Origin: Henckelia pumila
Taxonomy: Eukaryota; Streptophyta; Magnoliopsida; Lamiales; Gesneriaceae
DNA: 64,000 nucleotides
Direction: 5' to 3'
Assembly: GCF_033568475.1 (NCBI RefSeq)
Contig: NC_133123.1
Coordinates: 138,276,062 to 138,340,061, forward strand
Positions within the stretch are counted from its first letter, which is position 1, and every line of letters begins with the position of its first letter. Under the pieces are notes generated by a model. The model saw only the letters and a list, made by a program, of their open reading frames with translations. It was not told the DNA's origin and ran no database searches. Shown one piece after another: positions 46,731 through 58,013 of this stretch. Made by a program: the position numbers and the translations under genes.

Positions 46731-49194
46731 TGTTGATGTAGCTAATCACCCAAAAATGATCTAGAACCTACCTTCAAAATAGTTTGTAGGTCATACAGCA
46801 AGATCTTAACATAACTCCAATTGCAAATAGTAACCAAATAATCATAAAATTTTGTGACAGAAAAAACAGTACTCATAAGAAAATATAATACATATTTTTA
46901 AAAAATATAACATGAAATATAACATGTCTCATATTTTCTACTCGGGATAATTGACATTATGTATGTGTGTGTATAATGGACGAGAGATTTTGAGTAGTTT
47001 GCTGATACTAGAACGTGTATGATAGTTGAACTTGACATTTATCTTGCTTTTTGTGATAGATATAAGTGTCCTAACATCCGTTTGGTGTATACAAGTAATT
47101 GAATGTGTTGTTGGGCTTGGTGGATTTTCCCTAAAATTATAGTTGCATTGATTGACAGTAAATGATGCTGGTGGCTTCAACAACAGCATGACAGAGCAAC
47201 AGGTTTGTGGCACTTGCCTTTTCAAATATTATTGTTAAAAGTAGGACAATAGGCTTGCAATTATGATTTATGTGCCACCATTCCTATAACTTGTAGGCAT
47301 AAGTGGTGTACTGGGAAATGAACTCTGATTGCAAAACAATCTTCCTTGGTTTATTCGAGAAAGGAAAATACTGAAGAGAATCAAAATCGTGATGTTTTAC
47401 AAAGTAGAAAATAATTTACTGATCTTTCTCTATTTGCATTAGGGAAAAGGAAAAAAGAGGTTATTGCCTATAGGGATATGTTGTCGATCGACAAGCTCAA
47501 ATTTGATAAACAGTTGATTCATGTGTGGCTGATCTCTATCAATTTGATGTCAAATTTCACTTTGCTTCTAGAACTTACAAAAATCTGGTAGATTACTTCT
47601 AGGTAGCTGGTTATTGATGAAGACATAGTGAAACTGAACAGTTAATGCTTAGGATAGGCCATATATTATATGTTAGTTGGCACTTGGCAGTTTTAGTTTT
47701 CTGCATCATAAACATTTACATGCATGATCTGTAACTTATTCTTTTTTCTTATCCACTTTTTTTCAATATTTATCTGGCTTATTTTGTTTTCCCAATCAGG
47801 CAGTATTGGAAACGGTAGCTAGAGTCAAATCAAAGAAAAATGAAACAAAAGAGGAGAAGTATGTATCTCTATCATCTGTGTGGAAAAACAGTCACTTTTT
47901 TTAAAATAAATAAAATCAAGTACGATTATCATAAACCAATTATTAAAGAATTAAGAAGGTTGAGTATGATTTTCATTCTCAATCATGAAATTTCACCAAG
48001 CAATTAATTTGAATCCATAGATGAGAAAATAAGAAGACTTTATTGATATGTACAAATGTAGCAATACACTTTCAAAACCAGAGAAATGATCATACTAACA
48101 AAATAAATCAAGTTCATAACAATTATTCATATTAAAATTACTTATACATGTATAAACAGAATTATATATATTATCATATAATATAAGCACAATTAAAAAA
48201 GAAAACAAAAACAACCCAAATAACAGAGAATCAAAACAGAGGATCATCATCACCAACCAGACATTCAACCACTTTCTTAGACATTTAAAATAGACTACAC
48301 AACACAGACATTTAAAAGCATTCACAATCCACAACCAGACATTCAACCACTTTCTTAGACAGGTATTTGTAACTGGGAGCTTTGGTCTGTACTCATTTAC
48401 AACATGTGGAAGCAAAACAAACAGAAAAAATCAGAGAAGAACGAACCTGTGACTACGAAGTTTCCAACTCCCAAATCAAAGAAGCCACGCAAAAAGCAGA
48501 TCTAAAAAGATATCGCATTGCTTTAAATATAGCATAATTTATTCATCTAATAATATGTAGCTATAAATATACCTGAGCCCACAGACACGAGGATGAGGGT
48601 GTGCCTTATGAAATAATCGGTTCCCCACTTGATAGCTTCCAATGCAAAAGTTTCCTCGGGTTTAGCGTGTCTCCATCAATTCAAGCCTTCAATATGTATC
48701 CTCTCACACTTTTCATCAAACGCCTATTGCTCGCTGTTTTACATGGGTCCAGGGGATTTTGCTTCAAACCTGCGAGCAAACCAACAATGATATAGAGGTT
48801 TATGTAAAAATGATTATAGTCATCAACATTCACGAAAAGCTCACGATCTTGAAATTTCACGAACCGATTTGGGTGACTTCTGAAAACTTACAATTTTGGA
48901 TTTAGGGCTTCTTGTCACGGCAGAGTGCTTAACATACGTTGGAGCAGATGGCCAGAAATGAGATGAATCCACGCAAGCGATAGAGAAAAATCACCGGAGA
49001 AGGAAGAGATTGGAGTTGCGGCCAGATTTTTCCATCGGGCGGTGAGAGTAGCGTGAGTGAGGCCGATCGAGGGTGAGTGAAAAGGTTAAGTGTGGGAGTG
49101 AGAAAATTAAAGGCGTGACTTGCAAAAGCGATTTTAGGTTTTATTTTTAAAAAAAAAAAATTAATTAAAAATGACATAATAAATTAAAAAGAAG
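46731..49194. other. CACTA 5' region with exon-like fragments, no complete gene
   Basis: This is upstream of the transposase on the minus strand and should hold its promoter and leader. On the plus strand there are short open segments bounded by splice-like sites. 47150-47205 reads TVNDAGGFNNSMTEQQ before GTTTGT. 47801-47859 reads AVLETVARVKSKKNETKEE between TCAG and GTATGT. On the minus strand 48790-48600 also looks exon-like. These could be captured host gene pieces. I do not recognise the source gene. Confidence 0.35.
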
Positions 49195-49495
49195 CTTAAA
49201 TACAACAGTGTTATAAAACCGTTGTCCTTTGTCAATAAAAAACGCTCATAGACAACAGTCCTGTAAAACCGTTGTCGTAGGTCCAAAATACACGCTCATA
49301 GACAACAATCGTTTAAAACCGTTGTCTTATACCCTTAAACGACAACGGTTTTAAGTAAAATGTTGTCTTTTTTATTAACACAAGAGTAAAACACAACGGT
49401 TTTAATTAAAACTGTTGTTATAAAGTGCAAGACAACGATTTTTACATAAAAACGTTGTCTATTGAGTGTTGTTGATGAGCATTTTTCTTGTAGTA
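49195..49495 (-). repeat. CACTA right subterminal repeats and terminal inverted repeat
   Basis: AAAACCGTTGTC and ACAACGGTTTT units recur about a dozen times between 49200 and 49460. The TIR is at 49466-49495 and reads TACTACAAGAAAAATGCTCA on the minus strand. Compared with the left end, the first base is changed from C to T. Confidence 0.88.
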
Positions 49496-49498
49496 TGA

Positions 49499-50825
49499 TA
49501 AGAAACTTAGGGAGATAGCTACAGAGGCACATGCTCTTGGAGGACCTATTGCTAGTGAAACTATGGTGAACAAGGTTCTTCGATCCTTGCCTAAAAGATT
49601 TAATGGGAAGATTTGGGCACTTGAAGAAATTAAAGAAACTTCGAAGATGAAGATGACTGAACTGATTAGCATCCTTCAAGTTTTTGAGATGAACAATTCA
49701 GAACAAGAGAAAGATAAAGGAAAATCAATAGCCCTTCAAGCCTCGAAACCCTCATACGAGGAGTATGTTCAATTTCATCAAGAAGTTCATCAATCTGACT
49801 TGGAAGATGATTCTATCTCTCTTATGACTAGGAAATTCAATGATTATCTGAAGAAGATGAAAGAGTCAAGAAAGACGGATCAAAAACTCAAGGCTCCAAT
49901 GTTCTCTAACAAGCCTTTAAGGATTACTAGACCAGAACAATCACCAAGGAAACCTGTTGATACTCCTAAGCCTCGACTAATGTTGGAAGGGAAGAAGAAG
50001 TTTGTGTCAAAGAAGTTTGACACTGTTCAATGTCATGCTTGTCAAGGTTTTGGACACTATGCAAATGAGTGTGCCAACACTCTTAGGAAAGGGATAAACA
50101 CGTCCTTGAGTGATGGAGAGTCTGAAGAAGAAGAACAAGAAGATGAAGAAAGCCATACTGCCTTATCTGCCCTACTGAAGAGCAAGAAAAAGTTTCAAGT
50201 CAATCCTTTAGGTGTTGCCGCAGGTGTTGCCACACCTGGCCGCAACATCTCCCAAAGGTCAGTTTGTTTGAATTTCTCCATTACTGATAACATGTGTGAT
50301 AATGATACAGGTGAAGAGACAATGTCCATGGAAGAAGCTCGGATGATGTTTGAAGAACTTCATACTGATTGGGTTAAAAGGAATAAGATGAATACTATTC
50401 TTTCGAAGGAAAATTCTGATCTAAAGGCTGATGTGTCAAGACTGGAAGTCATGCTGAGTAAGAAAGACATGGAACTAAGCCAAGTGAAGAAAGAACTCGG
50501 AAAAGCAAATGCTACATTGGCCAAGTTTAATTCAAGCACTTCGAAGCTTGATTCGTTACTCATGATGGGAAGAGATGGTACGGCTTGTTTAGGTTTTGAA
50601 AACAGCATATTTGAGGTTGGTGAAAGTTCAAAAGGTCCTGTGTTTGTCAAGGAAAGTAGCAGTGCAAAAAGCTCAAGCAAAAAGGCCTCACCAAGTGATC
50701 CTCCAAAACCAAAGCCACAGCCTGCTGCCCCTTCAAAATCTAGAAGGAAACGTAAGTACATCTGTCATTACTGTCATAGACCAGGTCATATCAAACCATA
50801 TTGTTTTAAGCTGCAGGAAGACTAA
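49499..50825 (+). pseudogene. Gag, 3' part, of Sirevirus-like element
   Basis: Continues gag after the CACTA (KKLREIATEAHALGGP, KVLRSLPKRFNGKIWALEEI). It has two CCHC zinc knuckles, CHACQGFGHYANEC (about 50033) and CHYCHRPGHIKPYC (about 50763), separated by an acidic stretch and a predicted coiled coil (about 50370-50550). The frame ends at TAA 50823-50825, where a frameshift separates it from the protease. The dyad motif at 50211-50250 is translated here as GVAAGVATPG. Confidence 0.9.
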
Positions 50826-51872
50826 TATTTCAGGTGCATGGTACTTTGATAGCGGTAGCTCTCGTCACATGACAGGTTCCAAAAAGTTTCTCACTGACTA
50901 TGTTGACCAGAAAAGTGGAAAAGTAACCTATGGTGGAGATTCAAAGGGAAACATTGTTGGAAAAGAAACTCTGGATGTTGCTGGTCTTCCCAAGCTTCGC
51001 AATGTGCTTCATGTTGAAGGATTAACCACAAATCTAATAAGCATAAGTCAACTTTGTGATGATAATTTGCATGTGCAATTTGATAAGAAATTATGCAAAG
51101 TTTTTTATAATTCAAATTTGTGTGTCATGATAGGTACAAGGTCATCGGATAACTGCTATCAACTCGGAGAAGAGATGGCTTGTAGGCACACAAAATTGAA
51201 TGAGTTTGATCTATGACATCAAAAATTGGGTCATTCAAACTTCAAGACTTTAAAGAACTTAAGTAAGTTAGATGCTGTCAGAGGTATGCCTAACTTAAAA
51301 TCTGGTATTTCATTTGTGTGTGAAGCATGTCAGAAAGGGAAGCAGACTAGGGTGTCACACGAGGTGTTACCAACATCTGTGACAACACGCTGCCTTGAGC
51401 TTTTACATATGGACTTGATGGGTCCAATGAATGTTGAAAGCTTTGGAGGTAAGAAATATTCTTTTGTTTGTGTGGATGATTTCTCACGATATACTTGGAT
51501 AAATTTTCTGAGAGAAAAATCGGGCATATTTGATGTCTTCAAGAAACTGCTCACTAAGATTACGAATCTACATAATCTGAAGGTAATCCATATTCGCACT
51601 GATCATGGTAAGGAGTTCGAAAACTCTTCTTTTGCTATTCTGTGTGATAAGAAAGGTATTTCTCATGAATTTTCTGCTCCTAAAACTCCACAACAAAATG
51701 GAATTGCTGAAAGGAAAAATAGGACTTTGCAAGAAATGGCAAGAGTGATGTTGAGTTCAAAAAATATTTCAAAACTTTTTTGGCTGAAACCTTGAATACT
51801 GCATGTCATATTTCAAATAGAGTTTATTTGAGGAATGGTACTACTATGACATCCTACGAAATTCTCATGTGA
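50826..51872 (+). pseudogene. Protease and integrase region of Sirevirus-like element, broken
   Basis: The protease motif WYFDSGSSRHMTG lies at about 50839. The HQKLGHSN pre-integrase motif is interrupted by TGA at 51214-51216, where a Trp is expected. The integrase core follows (LLHMDLMGPM, VDDFSRYTW, IRTDHGKEFEN, PQQNGIAERKNRTL). A one-base loss near 51782 shifts frame, and a further TGA lies at 51870-51872, again a Trp position. Confidence 0.88.
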
Positions 51873-53963
51873 AAGAGGCCAAACCTTAAATATTTTCATG
51901 TTTTTGGATGTGTATGTCACGTTTTGAATGATAGGGATTATCTTGCTAAATTTGATGCAAAAAGTAATAAGTTTATGTTCTTGGGATATTCATCAAATAG
52001 CCGAGCCTATAGGATGTACAACTTGAGAACACAGACTATTTTTGAGTCAATTAATGTTGTTTTTGATGACTTTGCAGATCTAAAGAAGAAAACAGCTGAG
52101 GATGAAGTTAATGATCTGCTTGAAAATTCTGAAAATTTAGATGCTGTCAAAGGAGTGTTGCCAACACCTCTGACAACACCTCCTATAGAAAATCCAAAAT
52201 CAAAAGTTGAAAAGCCTACTGATGAGAATATTGATGAGAACAGTGAGGTAAATGAAGCTAGAAAGAACGTTTCAAGCAGAATTCAAAAGAATCACCCAAC
52301 CTCACAGGTCATTGGAGATGTGAATGGAGACTTGCAAACTCGAAGGAAAGAGAAAGTGGATTATCGAAAGATGGCAGGTTTGTTGTGCATGAGTTCTACA
52401 TATTCTCAGGTAAGATTCTCTTGTTTCGTGTCAAACATTGAACCCAAAAAGGTAAAAGAAGCTTTAAAAGATGAATTTTGGGTCAATGCTATGCATGAAG
52501 AGTTAGAACAATTTGTTAGAAATGATGTTTGGTACTTAGTACCGCGTCCTGCTCATGAAAATGTCATAGGAACTAAATGGATTTTCAAAAATAAAACTGA
52601 TGAGTCGGGAAACATCATTAGGAATAAAGCTAGGTTGGTAGCTCAAGGGTATACACAGGTTGAAGGGGTGGACTTTGATGAAACCTTTGCTCTTGTAGCC
52701 CATATTGAGTCAGTCCGACTTTTGCTTGTTGTTTCATGTTATATGGGAATGAAACTGTTTCAAATGGATGTAAAGAGTGCCTTTTTGAATGGGATCCTAA
52801 ATGAAGAAGTCTTTGTGAAACAACCTAAGGGTTTTGAGGATCCAAATCATCTTGACTATGTGTATAAGTTGAAAAAGGCATTGTATGGATTGAAGCAAGC
52901 ACCACGTGCATGGTATGGGAAACTTACTGAGTACTTGCTCAATATTGGCTTCAAAAGAGGTGAAGTTGATAAGACTTTGTTTTTGCAAAAGTCTCAAGGT
53001 AATATATTAATTTGCCAAATTTATGTGGATGATATAATTTTTTGTGCTTCAAATGATAAACTTGTTGATGATTTTGTGAAGTGCATGTCGTCTACATTTG
53101 AGATGAGCATGGTTGGTGAGTTAACATATTTCTTGGGCTTGCAAGTGAAACAAATGAATGATGGTATATTTTTGTGTCAAAGCAAGTATGCTAAAAATCT
53201 TGTAAAGAAGTTTTTGAATGACAACACTAAACACATGCGCACACCTATGGGGTCTAATGAAAAACTGCCTAGGGAGGATGTTGCCGAAGGTGTTGACAAA
53301 ACCCTCTACAGAAGCATGATTGGTAGTCTTTTATATTTAAGAGCTACTAGACCTGATATCATGTATAGTGTTTGTCTATGTGCTAGATATCAGTCTAACC
53401 CAAAAATTACTCACTTGAAAGCCGTAAAACGTATACTGAAATATGTGGCTGGAACTTTGAATTTGGGTTTGCGGTACACTAAAGAAACCAATTCTAATTT
53501 GGTAGGATTTAGTGATGCTGATTGGGCTGGGGATTTAGATGAGAGAAAGAGCACTTTGGGAGGATGTTTCTACTTGGGGAATAACTTAGTATCTTGGTAT
53601 AGTAAGAAACAAAATTGTGTCTCACTGTCTACTGCTGAGTCTGAGTATGTTGTTGTTGGTAGTTGCTGTTCACAACTCCTTTGGATGAATCAAATGCTAA
53701 ATGATTATGGTTTTAAGAGTGATACTCCTATTGTATACTGTGATAATTCAAGTGTCATTGATATATCCAAAAATCCAGTACAACACTCTCAAACCAAACA
53801 CATTGATATTAGACATCACTTCATTCGAGATTTGGTCGAGAAAAGCATGATCTTAATTGAGTTTGTTGGAACTAATAACCAATTAGCTGATATATTCACA
53901 AAAGCTTTGGATTTTGAGAGATTTTCCAGTCTAAGGAAGTCTTTCAGTATGTGTGCATTATAG
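51873..53963 (+). pseudogene. Reverse transcriptase and RNase H of Sirevirus-like element, long open frame
   Basis: The open stretch (first ATG 51924) includes the end of integrase (KFDAKSNKFMFLGYS), reverse transcriptase (WIFKNKTDESGNIIRNKARLV split over motifs, FQMDVKSAFLNG, YGLKQAPRAW, catalytic YVDDIIF at about 53020) and RNase H (GFSDADWAGD, STAESEYV, KHIDIRHHFIRD). It ends in a normal stop at 53961-53963. This part is undamaged but cannot be expressed as a polyprotein with the upstream breaks. A dyad-motif copy (52151-52182) falls in its integrase-RT linker. Confidence 0.9.
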
Positions 53964-53972
53964 ACAGAACCA

Positions 53973-54014
53973 AGATGTTGTCAGGAGTGTTGCCAACACC
54001 TGTGACAACACCTT
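53973..54014 (+). repeat. Clearest copy of the GGTGTTGCCAACACC / ACAACACC dyad motif
   Basis: GAGTGTTGCCAACACC followed by TGTGACAACACC lies just after the RNase H stop. Related copies occur at 37136-37168 (5' LTR), 50211-50250, 52151-52182, 53277-53306 (diverged), 54451-54480, 55873-55903, 56710-56744 and 57944-57975 (3' LTR). The first half is a near-perfect palindrome (GGTGTTG-C-CAACACC). Confidence 0.85.
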
Positions 54015-55006
54015 TTCATGCATGTGCATTTTTAGGATCTTAGGCATACTGCATTCATGCATTCATTCTGTTTTGTGATGTGGTTGATACTTTGTAATCA
54101 TTGACTAGTTTTCACTCAGGATTCTTATCAAAAATTTTTACAGCTTAATGTGGATTAATCAAAGAAGAGTTCTGACTTTGTCACGAAGTAGTGGAAGGAC
54201 GTTCGTGTATTCCATGATCTTGTCCCAAGTGAAAAGTGACTTTGTAAATTCAGAATAACAAAAGAAAAAAAAATGATGAAGCTTAAATTGAATCAATCAT
54301 CAAATTTGATTGATAATCAGAAGAAAATGGAAAAAGCTACCTAAAGGGGTCCATTTGAAGATCTTTCCTTTAGTGTGCAAGCTACCACTTCTGCAAAAAA
54401 AAGAATGAATTGGATATAATAATTTTTCTGAATCCTGAAGTATTGCTGGGAGATGTTGCCAACATCGTGGATAACACCTCACTTGTCAACATTTATTTGT
54501 GCATAAAATTGCATTTTATTTTTTATGTCACACTCTGTTTTTAGACATAATTAGGGCATGCATATTTGTGAATATACTAAGCCAAAAGGTTAAAAATTCT
54601 GATCGAACAAAATTTGTGATTTTTGCCCTATCCTCTAAATTTTTGAATTTGAATGTGATTGGATTTTGTTTCAGTATTGTTATATTCTGATGAAGAGTTA
54701 AATTTGGAAATATTTGGTGAAATATTTGGGCCGAAATTATCGGAGAAAATCGAAGAGATTTATTGCCAAATTAAATCGGATTTGTTACCGTTCTCCTCAT
54801 AGTTACCGTTGGAGATTTTGTTACCGTTGGGGCCTACTCAGAATCCGAGTTAGAATAGGAAAAGATTTGGTGCCTTATATGTTTGTGTGCTTATCTGTTT
54901 AAGGAAAGATATTATCTCATTGCTTTGTTTCGCACCATTGTATCCTCTGTACTCCCTGTTTTTCCATTACCTAAAATTTTTTCTCTGTTCACTCTTTCAC
55001 ATTCTA
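54015..55006 (+). other. Spacer between pol and env-position ORF
   Basis: No supported coding frame. It is AT-rich, with one further dyad-motif copy at 54451-54480. Short ORFs here lack domains. Confidence 0.6.
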
Positions 55007-56992
55007 ATGGCAGGAAAAGGTTTTGATTCACATGATATTCGTTCTGAGATGGGATATACGGAAGATGCGCGGAAGGTGTCACACACCTACATCACCACAC
55101 CCTATAGTTGAGCAAGCAATCATTCATGTTGCCGAGGAACCTGTGCCTCTGGACTCCATCGCTCCAGGAGAGCCTGGCAATGCCATCGATGTAGAGAATT
55201 TACCAGACATGAGCGTGGTGAATAAGGTGTTTCCCACGAAACCCTTAACTCGCCGATCCAAGAGACAAGCTGGATACAACCCAGATTACACTGCCTCCAA
55301 ACGATTCCATGGAAAAGGACAACCATCAAGACCATCTCTGGTGGACACTGAATTCACCTCTGGAGATGAGAGCTCTGATGAAGACTTCAAGCTTGTACGC
55401 CGAAAAAGGGAAAATTCAAGTACCCAGGAACCGTCTGGAGAAGCTATTCCGGTTCCTTTTGCCGCTGAAAGTAAATCATCAAGTGATTCCTCTGAGAGTG
55501 AGTCCACTGAATCAGGAACTCCACTTGTTGCTGCTACTGTTGTTGAGACAGATGCACCTACATCTGTACCTACTGTTGTGGGGACATCTACTGTTCCTCC
55601 TGTTATGTCCGATGAAGAAGAAATGTCAATAGCCCAGTTCATGGCTAAAATGAAGAAGTCTAAAGGCAAAAAACCTACATCCACTGGTACTGCTCATGTC
55701 CCAGAATCTGAAGATGAACCAGACGAGGAGATGCTCGCAGAATTTGCTGACAACCTCCTTCAACCTTCTGATAGTTCCAGCTCTGATTTGAGTGAAGATT
55801 CAGATGCTGAGAAGGAGTTGGAAGAAGAGTCCAATTCTGATGACTCTGAACAAGAAGAGGAAGGTGCTGAGGAAGGTGTTGCCGACACCCTGGACAACAC
55901 CTTAGGCGAAGAATACCAGGTAAACTCATCCTATTCATCTGCTTTTTACTCCAAGGAGATTGCTGATTGCTGGGAGAACTATGCTGATCGAGAGTTTCTG
56001 GAGGAGCATAACATTGATGTTGAGAGCTATGGAGCTCATAACATGGTGAGATTTTTCGAGGTAAGGAACATACTGTCTACTGTTACTACTGCTAGTCCTT
56101 ATTGCAGAGAACTGGTGCATGAGTACTTCTACTGCAATCTCACTGAAGCTGTGAAGGATCCTAGATACATGAAGTATGAGAAAGTCTATGTGCGTGGGCA
56201 AATCTTCGCTTTCAGCCTTGCCATTATAAATGGATTTCTTCAAACTCCTGCCTCTGATGATGCTGCTCTGCCTACCACTGATGAGATGATATATGTCATC
56301 ACTGGAGGACATGTCACTGTTTACCCAGCTCATCCTAAGAAATTATCAGCAGCCAAGCTCACTTCTTTTTACTCTGTCCTCCATAAAACTGCTGTGAAGA
56401 CTTGGACTCCATCCGGAAATTCCAGTGTGGTTACCAAGCATCAAGCCCCTGTCTTGTATGCTATTGGCACTGGAATTGCATTCAACTACGGTCGACTCGT
56501 GTTTGACACAGTCATGGCTTTTGCAGATGGTGTTCAACCTACATTGAAGTTGCCTCATCCATCACTCATCTATTTTATGCTACTATTTCAAGAGATTGAG
56601 AAGGATGATGATGAAGCACTTATTGCTCCAGGAGAGTTGCTAAAGATCGCACCTGCTTTGCTCAAAGGAAATCGAAAGATAGACCTTCCTTGGTCTGAGT
56701 CTGCTGATGCCGCAGGTATTGTGGCAGGTGCTGCCAACACCTCCTCTGCCACTGCTGTTTTTTTACCCCCCCCCCCCCCCCTTCTTTTTGCTCATGATGT
56801 TGATCCTGCATTCATACAAGCTTAATTGGTGCATGCTGAGCAGAAGATTGCACAAGCAAAGGCTGACCTAGCCTATTATGAAGGGTTAAAGGCTCACTAT
56901 GAATCACTACTAAGCGGAGCTGGCCCTTCTGAACTAAAAGGGGGAGAAGAAAGTGAAGCAGAAGAAGCTGAATCTGAGAGCAATCAATTTTA
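55007..56992 (+). pseudogene. Env-position ORF of Sirevirus-like element (plant transposon protein, Transposase_32-like)
   Basis: The likely start is ATG 55007 (MAGKGFDSHDIRSEMGYTED). A frameshift near 55090 moves into the long frame that is open to TAA 56823-56825. Beyond that stop the same frame continues with a predicted coiled coil (HAEQKIAQAKADLAYYEGLK) to a TAA at 56990-56992, so the inner TAA is probably a Gln-to-stop change. The N-terminal half is basic and then very acidic and Ser-rich (about 55340-55920). The C-terminal half has the conserved pattern VHEYFYCNLTEAV and YVRGQIFAFSLAIINGFL, seen in so-called putative plant transposon proteins. No signal peptide or clear transmembrane segment is seen, so a true envelope role is not supported. 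A run of about 17 C residues lies at 56765-56781. Confidence 0.75.
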
Positions 56993-57187
56993 ATCTTCGT
57001 TTTTAGTTTTTTTGTTGGTTTTTCCAGTTTAGATTTTTTTTTATTATTTGTTTAGTTTTTTTCTTGATTGTATTTCTCCTTGCTCTTATGGTTTCTGATT
57101 TAAGGTGTTTATTAAGGCGGAATTTTGATTAAGGGGGAGTTTAGTTGATATGTTTGTGAATTAAATATGTTTTGTCCAGAAAGGCAA

Positions 57188-57199
57188 AAAGGGGGAGAT
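57188..57199 (+). other. Polypurine tract of Sirevirus-like element
   Basis: AAAAGGGGGAGAT directly precedes the 3' LTR. Two further AAGGGGGAG tracts lie upstream at about 56938 and 57134. Confidence 0.88.
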
Positions 57200-58008
57200 T
57201 GAAAGGAATATTTTATTCCTTAAAATGATCCTATTTTGAAAAAGAGTTTATTAAATATCTTTTGCCTTTCTTGGACATGAAGTAATCTTTATTTATGTGA
57301 TTTATTTCCTATTTGCGATATTGATAAGCTGATTAGAATATTAAACATATCATATCTAATATTTATCTTTCTTTATTTGTGTAGATTTGATATGATCAAA
57401 TCAAATGAATCCTACGCCTACAAGGAAATATATTGAAGAAGGATTATTGGTCTATTTATTTGAGATAGACGTTCACAAAAAAGGAGAGATAGAGAGAGAC
57501 CGTGAGATTTCCCAAGAGCTTCATACACGTACATTGACAAAAGGATTGAAGATCTTTGAAAGCTCAAATCGATCAAGGTTACTTGATGCTTGAAGAACAC
57601 TTGAAGATTATTGATTGAAGAGTGTTTCGACTATACAAGTTTTTGGCATCAAGATTTTTAACTCCTTACTCTATTTTATTTATTCTATCTTGAATAGAAT
57701 TTTTAGGAGTTATTTTTATGATTTATTTTCTCAATTGTTTTGAGAAATTGAATTTTACAATAATCACTAGTGTTAGGGTTTGTAAAACTCTTTGATTTGT
57801 TTTCTAGTGAAGTTTTTTCCTAAGGCGCTGCAAAAGTATTTTATACTCTTGCTTAAATCATATTGAGTCTATTTATTTGGTTGCTTGTTTATTTTATTTA
57901 CGCTTTAATTTTATTCCGCTGCAAGTTACTCAATGTATTATTGTAGGTGTGGTCAACATCTTGTGACAACACCTCAAACAGTTTATGTGCAACCCCTATT
58001 CTCTTACA
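57200..58008 (+). repeat. 3' LTR of Sirevirus-like element (809 bp)
   Basis: Starts TGAAAGGAATATTTT and ends CTCTTACA, followed by GAGCC. It differs from the 5' LTR by scattered substitutions, a few percent by eye. Confidence 0.93.
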
Positions 58009-58013
58009 GAGCC

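Larger units (their letters stand above)
37713..49495 (-). mobile_element. CACTA (En/Spm) DNA transposon, nearly full length
   Basis: The left end starts CACTACAAGAAAAACGGTCA. The right end is its inverted counterpart, except that the last base is A where G is expected. The 3-bp target-site duplication TGA (37710-37712 and 49496-49498) is perfect. Subterminal CCGTTGTC-type repeats crowd both ends. Inside, on the minus strand, are a TNP2-type transposase gene (46730 to 43355) and a second gene ending in a ULP1-like domain (43169 to 39735). At 11.8 kb it is the size of autonomous CACTA elements, but both genes carry lesions. Confidence 0.93.
36393..58008 (+). mobile_element. Sirevirus-like Ty1/copia element with env-position ORF, split by a CACTA
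   Basis: The LTRs are at 36393-37200 and 57200-58008, with the target-site duplication GAGCC (36388-36392 and 58009-58013). With the nested CACTA removed the element is about 9.8 kb: LTR, primer site, gag, protease, integrase, reverse transcriptase, RNase H, a long downstream segment with an additional ORF (55007-56992), several AAGGGGGAG tracts, LTR. An extra ORF after RNase H and repeated polypurine-like tracts are features of the Sirevirus (SIRE/Maximus) lineage. The LTRs differ by a few percent. Coding is broken at several points. Confidence 0.92.
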
